Assembly: GCA_964360445.1 (NCBI GenBank)
Contig: CAYHWE010000019.1
Location: 1-18,396, forward strand
From: CAYHWE01 sp964360445
GTDB taxonomy: Bacteria; Patescibacteriota; Patescibacteriia; Patescibacteriales; JAKAJF01
Direction of reading: 5' to 3'
Length of the DNA: 18,396 bases
The notes under the pieces are model-generated. The model was not told where the DNA came from. It searched no databases and saw nothing but the letters and a program-made list of their open reading frames with translations. Positions 13,667 through 18,396 of the stretch are shown here, piece after piece. How positions within the stretch are numbered: position 1 is the stretch's first letter; the number at the start of each line of letters is the position of its first letter. The position numbers and the translations under genes were made by a program.

Positions 13667-13895
13667 AAATATTTGTTTCCATATGTTCTCATAAATTGCA
13701 AAAAAAATCAAGACTTAGCTAATTAGTGATTAGTTGATTAGTGATTAGGTCTCAAAATTTAAACTAATTGACTAATTAACCAATCGCTAATTCGTTTGCT
13801 TTTTTGGGGGAAATATGTTAATTTATTTTTATCCAATTAAAGGAAGATATAAGTTATAGGGAGGGAGGCTCTATAATAATTTTGGCATATGTTGT
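13667..13895. repeat. AT-rich palindromic spacer (core 13721-13792) and flanks
   Basis: The left arm (13721-13747) is made of repeated GATTAGT words and the right arm (13764-13792) is its near reverse complement, with a few changes over about 28 bases. Downstream, 13800-13890 has a TATAAT at 13872-13877 without a good -35 and a purine-rich AGGGAGGGAGG (about 13858-13868) that resembles a ribosome binding site but precedes no credible gene: the only ATG nearby (13889) opens 11 codons. Confidence 0.65.
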
Positions 13896-13919
13896 CCCGC
13901 TTTCGCGGGTTTTCTGTTT
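13896..13919 (+). terminator. orphan + strand terminator ahead of the sigma factor gene
   Basis: CCCGC (13896-13900) pairs with GCGGG (13905-13909) around TTTC and is followed by TTTTCTGTTT. There is no T-run on the other side, so it acts on + strand transcripts. No + strand gene precedes it within this spacer, so it either ends a small RNA or shields the sigma gene from read-through. Confidence 0.65.
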
Positions 13920-13934
13920 ATTAAAGAATACAAC

Positions 13935-13960
13935 TGTAACAAAACTATAACTCCTTCGTA
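13935..13960 (+). promoter_or_regulatory. ECF-type promoter of the sigma factor gene (probable autoregulation)
   Basis: TGTAAC (13935-13940), exactly 16 bases, then CGTA (13957-13960). This is the layout of Bacillus ECF promoters such as those of SigW/SigX (TGAAAC or TGTAAC, 16-17 bases, CGTA or CGAC). A start seven or so bases after CGTA would fall at the ATG (13968), giving a leaderless message. The overlapping TATAAT at 13959-13964 could instead serve sigma-70, but then transcription would begin inside the gene. Confidence 0.6.
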
Positions 13961-13967
13961 TAATTAA

Positions 13968-14537
13968 ATGAGTCTTAATATATTCAAAGAAAAGATATTA
14001 TATTCCCGGGTCAAGAATAAAGACAGGAAGTCTTTTATAGAAGCGTATGACCTTTATATCGATGAGATATTCAGATTTGTTTTTTTTAAGATAGGAAACA
14101 AGGAAGAAGCGGAGGACATCACTTCTTCTGTCTTCCTGAAAACATGGAATCACATCCAGAACAACAGCATAACTGATTCCAAAACTTTGCGGGCGCTGAT
14201 CTATAAGATCGCGAGAAATTCGGTAATCGATCATTACAGGGAAAACAGCAGGAAGAATATCCTTGCCGAAAACGAGTTTGTCGAGAACGATATAGAAGAT
14301 GAAAGACAGGACATCGTGAAAAAAACAGAAGTGCTTTCCGATATGTCGATCGTTGAACAGGGTTTATCTGAATTGAAAGATGAATATCGCGAAGTCATCG
14401 TATTGAGATTCATAGAAGAATTATCAATATCAGAAATCGCCGATATCCTTAATAAGTCAAAAGGCAATATCAGGATCCTTACTTTCCGCGCGTTGAAAGC
14501 CTTGAAAGATCTGATCAGTTCGAAATACAAGAAATAG
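13968..14537 (+). CDS. ECF-type RNA polymerase sigma factor
   Basis: A 189-residue sigma-70 family factor of the extracytoplasmic-function size class. Region 2 covers about 20-95: the core-binding and -10-reading part with YDLYIDEIFRFVFFKIGNKEEAEDITSSVFLKTW and the IYKIARNSVIDHYR helix. An acidic linker at about 100-125 replaces region 3. Region 4 is at about 128-182, with the HTH SISEIADILNKSKGNIRILTFRALKAL that reads the -35. No fused sensor domain is present. The ATG directly follows an ECF-type promoter and has no Shine-Dalgarno sequence, so the message may be leaderless and self-activated. The next gene encodes a membrane protein that probably restrains it. Target genes are unknown; the flanking surface-protein genes are candidates by position only. 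Confidence 0.95.
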   Translation: MSLNIFKEKILYSRVKNKDRKSFIEAYDLYIDEIFRFVFFKIGNKEEAEDITSSVFLKTWNHIQNNSITDSKTLRALIYKIARNSVIDHYRENSRKNILAENEFVENDIEDERQDIVKKTEVLSDMSIVEQGLSELKDEYREVIVLRFIEELSISEIADILNKSKGNIRILTFRALKALKDLISSKYKK

Positions 14538-14628
14538 GGTGCGGTGTTTGGCGTTTAGGGCGTAGTAATATCAAGTCTTTATGAGTTTATCTACACCCTT
14601 CACCCCATACTCTAACCCATAATTATAT
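14538..14628. repeat. G-rich/C-rich palindromic spacer between sigma and anti-sigma genes
   Basis: The left half (ATAGGGTGCGGTG, GTTTAGGGCGTAG) is nearly the reverse complement of the right half (CTACACCCTTCACCCC, CTCTAACCCATAA). In RNA it would form a long interrupted stem between the two genes of the operon, which might lower expression of the second relative to the first. It carries no T-run. Confidence 0.65.
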
Positions 14629-15474
14629 ATGACAGAAAAAGAATTGCTGTCACAACTGAATAGTCTGAAAAATATCCGACCTGCGGCTGAATGGAAAAAG
14701 ACCGGCAGGGAAGTTTTGATTTCCCAGATTTATAGCGGACAGGAATCGGAGGATAAGGGTATTTCTATCTTTGAAATATTTTTCAAAAAAACAGAATGGC
14801 TGGCCCAGCCGGTCGGAGTGTTCTTATTGATCATTTCCGCGATATTCGGCAGCGGCATCTTAAGCATCAAAGCGGCTCGCGACACAAAACCGGGAGATTC
14901 TTTGTATATAGCGAAAATAATCAGCGAAAAAACGCAGCAAGCGATCACTTTCGATGAAAAAGAAAAGGCTAAGCTGGAAATAAAATTCGCCGGGAACAGG
15001 GCGGACGAGATCGCTAAAGTTTTAGAAGAGGACAAAAGCGAGAAGAAAGATGGCAGGGTGGAGAAACTGACCAGCGATTTTAAAAAAGAAATTTTTGCCG
15101 CCAAGATCAGGCTGGAAAAGATGAATGGCGGAAAAACTGAAAATGATATAGAAGAAGATGTTGCAAGTTCAAGCCAGGTTGCGGCGGTTGAAGATCAGGT
15201 ATTCAGCGCTGATTTTGAAAAGACGAAAAATGGGATGCAGATAGATATGAAAGAAAATGACGCGCCTGTCGCGGAAAGCCCGAAAAAGGTTTTGGATGAA
15301 GCCAAGCAGCTGTTTGAAAAAGAAGATTATACCGGCACTCTGGATAAGCTGGAAGAGGCGAATGCGATTTTGGATAAGACTGCCGGAGATGCCGACGGCG
15401 TCGCGGGCAGCAATGCCACAAGCACGGTTGAATCGGTCGGCGGAGAAGCAGCGACAAGCACTGTAAAAAATTAA
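14629..15474 (+). CDS. probable anti-sigma factor, DUF5667-like membrane protein
   Basis: The 281-residue product has a cytoplasmic N-terminus (1-57) that would hold the sigma factor, one transmembrane helix at about 58-80 (LAQPVGVFLLIISAIFGSGILSI), and an extracytoplasmic region starting with a DUF5667-like motif (ARDTKPGDSLYIAKIISEKT and FDEKEKAKLEIKFAGNRADEI, about 83-130). A long charged helical part follows, then a final helix pair at about 215-245 (KVLDEAKQLFEKEDYTGTLDKLEEANAIL) and a low-complexity Thr/Ser/Ala tail. The N-terminus lacks a zinc-type HxxxCxxC motif, so it is not a ZAS anti-sigma factor. The role is inferred from order (sigma then single-pass membrane protein) and from the usual pairing of DUF5667 proteins with ECF sigma factors. 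What it senses outside the membrane is unknown. Confidence 0.8.
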   Translation: MTEKELLSQLNSLKNIRPAAEWKKTGREVLISQIYSGQESEDKGISIFEIFFKKTEWLAQPVGVFLLIISAIFGSGILSIKAARDTKPGDSLYIAKIISEKTQQAITFDEKEKAKLEIKFAGNRADEIAKVLEEDKSEKKDGRVEKLTSDFKKEIFAAKIRLEKMNGGKTENDIEEDVASSSQVAAVEDQVFSADFEKTKNGMQIDMKENDAPVAESPKKVLDEAKQLFEKEDYTGTLDKLEEANAILDKTAGDADGVAGSNATSTVESVGGEAATSTVKN

Positions 15475-15482
15475 AAAAGATT

Positions 15483-16265
15483 ATGGCCAACACCTTTGAT
15501 GAGCGTTTTGTTTCGGATATCGGAAGCAGGAAAAATATTATTTATGATGAGCATATGATCCGTTATGGGCTGGCCAAAAGGTTCGTGCAGGGCAAGACAG
15601 TCCTGGATATAGCCTGCGGATCGGGATACGGATCGGATATTTTAGCAAAAGCAGGAGCAAAAAAAGTGATAGGCATGGATGTCGACGAGGATGCTTTGAA
15701 TGGCGCCAGAAAAAAATTCGTTTATGACAATTTGGAATTCAAAAAGGGAAACGGTTTGAATCTAGGTGAATATGGATTTGATGTCGTTATTTCATTTGAA
15801 ACGATCGAACATTTACAAGAGGGAGAAAGGTTTTTAAGCGAATTGGCAAAGGCGGCCAAGGATGACGGATTGGTGATCATATCAACCCCGAACAAAGATG
15901 TATTTTTGGAAAAAAATCCTTACCATCTCAAAGAATACGATAGAGAAGAGTTTGAAAATCTGTTAAAAAAATATTTTTCCGATTTCAGGATAATAGAGCA
16001 ACATAACGGAATGGCAAGTTTTTTGAAAATGGGCGGAGACGGATCCGATGTGATTTTTTCCAATGAATCAAAGCCGGCTTATTTTGTCGCCATCTGTTCA
16101 AAAAAAGGATTGCCTGATTTGCCGAAAGAAAATTTTTTCAGCATCAATGAAGCTGCTTTGGAGAATTTGCATAATAATCCGGGAATGAGGATGGTAAATG
16201 CGATTTATTCGCTATTGGTAAAAATTCCGGGATCGAGGACTTTGATAAAGATAATAAAAAATTAA
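15483..16265 (+). CDS. class I SAM-dependent methyltransferase
   Basis: A 260-residue enzyme of the methyltransferase type 11/23 kind. Motif I is VLDIACGSGYG (40-50), the acidic end of strand 2 is D66 (VIGMDVDEDAL), motif IV is FDVVISFETIEHL (99-111), and the post-core STPNKDVF is at 134-141. The segment NPYHLKEYDREEFENLL (about 145-161) is typical of sugar- or small-molecule-directed members found beside glycosyltransferases. The C-terminal 60 residues are helical and have no clear match. It starts 8 bases after the anti-sigma stop, so it is probably the third gene of that operon. The substrate cannot be told from the sequence; modification of an envelope sugar or protein would fit the setting, but that is inference. 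Confidence 0.9.
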   Translation: MANTFDERFVSDIGSRKNIIYDEHMIRYGLAKRFVQGKTVLDIACGSGYGSDILAKAGAKKVIGMDVDEDALNGARKKFVYDNLEFKKGNGLNLGEYGFDVVISFETIEHLQEGERFLSELAKAAKDDGLVIISTPNKDVFLEKNPYHLKEYDREEFENLLKKYFSDFRIIEQHNGMASFLKMGGDGSDVIFSNESKPAYFVAICSKKGLPDLPKENFFSINEAALENLHNNPGMRMVNAIYSLLVKIPGSRTLIKIIKN

Positions 16266-16345
<80 letters not shown>

Positions 16346-16355
16346 TTAGTGCTTG

Positions 16356-16404
16356 TCCATTATTCCGTAAAATTTATGGGATAATGGATCCGCATTAGCG
16401 GATC
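16356..16404 (+). repeat. overlapping hairpins with a GATCCGC/GCGGATC palindrome
   Basis: TCCATTATTCC (16356-16366) pairs with GGGATAATGGA (16378-16388) with one G-T. GATCCGC (16387-16393) pairs perfectly with GCGGATC (16398-16404) around ATTA. The two stems share bases 16387-16388. No T-run follows either one, so a terminator role for the methyltransferase operon is doubtful. Confidence 0.6.
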
Positions 16405-16732
16405 AGGCAAGATCAACAAGGTCGACTTCCTAAAAAGATGGGTCTGCTTATTAAAAAACAAACCTTTTAAACCGGTTATTGATTTGCTCAAAAAGCGTCC
16501 GCATCACGCGGATCGCGATAAATCAATTAGCTACACCCCACACCTATATTCGTAATGAATATTTGTGGAGTTAAATTCCCCATGCAATTTTACTCCCTCA
16601 CCTTTGTGATTATAGGTGTGGGGGGAGCGGGATTCCGATTGATTTGTCGCCGGACCGATACGGTTTAAAAGAAAAAACACACAATGCCATTTTATGGACG
16701 TAAAATCTATAAGATGGTTACTGAATTTCTTT
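16405..16732 (+). promoter_or_regulatory. highly structured leader region of the S-layer-like gene
   Basis: Two large hairpins can be drawn. First, ATTGATTT (16478-16485) with AAATCAAT (16520-16527), enclosing GCG-TCCGC and GCGGA-T-CGC around ATCAC. Second, CCCCACACCTATA (16536-16548) with TATAGGTGTGGGG (16611-16623), 13 perfect pairs, enclosing ATTC/GAAT and a GAGT-TAAATT/AATTT-ACTC stem. From 16624 to 16732 the region is unpaired and A-rich near the gene. No convincing -35/-10 pair was found, so the transcription start is not fixed. An 18-codon frame at 16684-16740 overlaps the gene start and could be chance. Confidence 0.55.
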
Positions 16733-18396
16733 ATGAATAAATTACGCAAAATTTTTGTAGTCAGCGTAATGATGATCACAGTTTTATCATTGTCTATGGT
16801 AACAGCTCCTAACGTTAAAGCTGCTGCTAAGGCTGGTGACTTGATCAAAATGAACGGATTATCATCTGTTTATTATCTTGGCGCTGACGGCAAAAGATAT
16901 GTATTCCCTAATGAGAGTACTTATATGTCTTGGTACAATGACTTCTCAGGAGTAGTGACCGTTTCACAAAGTGAATTGGAAGGCTATCCTTTAGGAGCTA
17001 ACGCAACTGTTAGACCAGGTACAAAATTGGTAAAAATTACTACTAACCCTACTGTTTACGCAGTTGAGCCAGGTGGTAACTTAAGATCTATTGTTTCTGA
17101 ATCAAACGCAATCGCTCTTTACGGAGCTGATTGGGCAAAGAGAGTAATCGACGTTCCAGATGCTTTTTTCACTAACTACAAGACAGGTACAGCTTTAACA
17201 GCTGGTCAATACCCGACTGGTCAGTTAGTAAAGGCTTCATCAGGAGCTGATGTATACTACTTTGACGGTTCAAACTACAGATTATTCGGTTCAGAAGCCG
17301 CTTTCTTGGCTAATGGATTCGATTTCGCTGATGTTGTAACATCATCTTCTGCTGTTACTGCTGGCGGAACATCAATCACTGGCGCTGAATCTGCTTTGAC
17401 TGATTTAACATCAGGCGCAGGCGGAACAGCTGGCGCTGGCACAGGCTTGACTGTATCTTTAGCAGGCACAACTGCCGCTTCAGGCACAATCATCGACGGA
17501 ACAGCTGCAACAGCTTTAGCATCTTTCAATTTGACTGCTGCTAATGACGGCGCAGTTAAGGTAACAACAATCAAGATAAAGAGAACTGGCATCACTGCTG
17601 ATTCAACTTTGTCTGCTGTTTACCTATATGACGGTTCAACAAGATTGACTGATAGCGCTTCTGTAAGCTCAGGATATGCTACATTCACTAACGCTAGTGG
17701 CATCGTAACTGTTCCTGCGGGCACAACAAAGACTATCACTGTCAAATCAAACATCGCTGACAGCACTGCAGGTCAGACTGTAGGCGTTGCGATCAATGCG
17801 GCTTCTGATGTAACAACTGACGGAGCTTCAGTTAGCGGTTCATTCCCAGTTTCAGGAAACACAATGAGCATTGCTAGCGCTTCATTGGGAACCTTAGCTT
17901 TAGGTTCTGCAACTCCATCATCTGATGCTACACCAGAAGTACAGAATGACTTCATAATGTGGCAGAATACTGCAACAATCGGTACTACAGCTTTGAATTT
18001 GAAATCAATCAGATTCAGACAGATCGGTTCTGCGACTGCTTCTGATTTGAAGAATTTCAAGTTATTTGTTGACGGAGTACAGGTTGGTTCAACTGTTTCT
18101 GCGGTTGATTCAAACAACTACGTAACATTCGATTTATCAGCCAGCCCAAAGAAATTGGACTTAGGTGCAAGAACTTTGAAGGTAACTGGTGATATCGCTG
18201 ACGGTTCAACAAGGACTGTAAGCTTGTCATTAAGACAGACTGCTGATATCGAAGCTGCTGACACTGAATACGGAGCTAACGTGTTATCTACCGGCACTTT
18301 CCCATCTACAGCTACAGCTCAGACAATCGCGTCTGGTTCTATGACTGTAACAAGAACATCTGATTCTCCATCAGGAAATGTTATTGATGGAGCAAC
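16733..18396 (+). CDS. S-layer-like secreted protein with N-terminal triple repeat (partial, runs off the window)
   Basis: At least 554 residues, open to the end of the window. The start MNKLRKIFVVSVMMITVLSL is a signal peptide, probably cut after VKA (about residue 26). Residues about 31-205 hold three related units, each with a lysine-containing start and a VYY/VYA strand (DLIKMNGLSSVYYLGADGKR, TKLVKITTNPTVYAVEPGG, GQLVKASSGADVYYFDG), likely a cell-wall or surface anchor analogous in design to triple SLH domains. A Gly/Thr-rich hinge follows, then repeating beta-sandwich domains rich in Thr, Ala and Ser, with GTIIDG near 250 recurring as GNVIDG at the window end. Codons are strongly restricted (GCT, ACA, TCA, AAC, GAC, TTC), unlike its neighbours, indicating very high expression. 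An in-frame ATG 39 bases upstream (16694) is a possible alternative start; neither has a Shine-Dalgarno sequence. Confidence 0.9.
   Translation, partial: MNKLRKIFVVSVMMITVLSLSMVTAPNVKAAAKAGDLIKMNGLSSVYYLGADGKRYVFPNESTYMSWYNDFSGVVTVSQSELEGYPLGANATVRPGTKLVKITTNPTVYAVEPGGNLRSIVSESNAIALYGADWAKRVIDVPDAFFTNYKTGTALTAGQYPTGQLVKASSGADVYYFDGSNYRLFGSEAAFLANGFDFADVVTSSSAVTAGGTSITGAESALTDLTSGAGGTAGAGTGLTVSLAGTTAASGTIIDGTAATALASFNLTAANDGAVKVTTIKIKRTGITADSTLSAVYLYDGSTRLTDSASVSSGYATFTNASGIVTVPAGTTKTITVKSNIADSTAGQTVGVAINAASDVTTDGASVSGSFPVSGNTMSIASASLGTLALGSATPSSDATPEVQNDFIMWQNTATIGTTALNLKSIRFRQIGSATASDLKNFKLFVDGVQVGSTVSAVDSNNYVTFDLSASPKKLDLGARTLKVTGDIADGSTRTVSLSLRQTADIEAADTEYGANVLSTGTFPSTATAQTIASGSMTVTRTSDSPSGNVIDGA

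Noticed and set aside
13700..13800. CRISPR-like repetition of GATTAGT words
   Set aside because: The words are directly adjacent and form a palindrome; there are no regular spacers and no cas genes.
16531..18117. Several - strand frames opposite the S-layer-like gene
   Set aside because: They are Val/Pro/Ala-rich antisense products of GCT/ACA/TCA codons, and the one at 16531-16848 also covers the leader hairpins.

Overview
The window looks like a chromosomal segment of a Patescibacteria (CPR) bacterium, probably of the Parcubacteria group. This is inferred from several traits together: small AT-rich spacers made of long imperfect palindromes, mostly Shine-Dalgarno-less starts, very large secreted beta-sandwich proteins with CPR-type end domains, an ECF sigma factor paired with a DUF5667-like membrane protein, and an S-layer-like protein with an N-terminal triple repeat. 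No marker gene in the window allows a finer placement. The standard bacterial code fits, because about 2,500 codons of surface-protein reading frame contain no in-frame TGA.

Left part (1-4950, all + strand): the tail of an unidentified gene, a membrane-anchored TPR protein, tRNA-Thr and tRNA-Tyr, mutM (8-oxoguanine repair), a rubrerythrin and superoxide reductase pair, rpmG (L33), tRNA-Trp, a 25-residue very basic peptide, an HU-type DNA-binding protein, and an unrecognised helical protein with an excellent ribosome binding site. mutM, rbr and sor form an oxidative-damage block lying inside what looks like the remains of the ancestral tRNA-Thr / tRNA-Tyr / rpmG / tRNA-Trp gene order.

Middle part (4960-13460, - strand): a giant secreted multi-domain surface protein, split in frame by one TAA codon into 1663- and 876-residue parts. 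Upstream of it are a small membrane coiled-coil protein and an excisionase/MerR-like HTH protein. The HTH gene has two near-identical palindromes (arms GTCTACA/TGTAGAC) flanking its promoter region and a related third one further upstream. This looks like an uncharacterised self-regulated switch.

Right part (13890-18396, + strand): an ECF sigma factor preceded by a promoter of the ECF type (TGTAAC-N16-CGTA) placed so that the message would be leaderless, then its probable membrane anti-sigma partner and a SAM methyltransferase. After these come a highly structured leader of about 390 bases and the start of an S-layer-like gene with strongly biased codon use, which runs off the window. Taken together, the right two thirds is a cell-envelope region: surface proteins plus the regulators that probably sense envelope state. 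The links between regulators and surface genes are inferred from position only.
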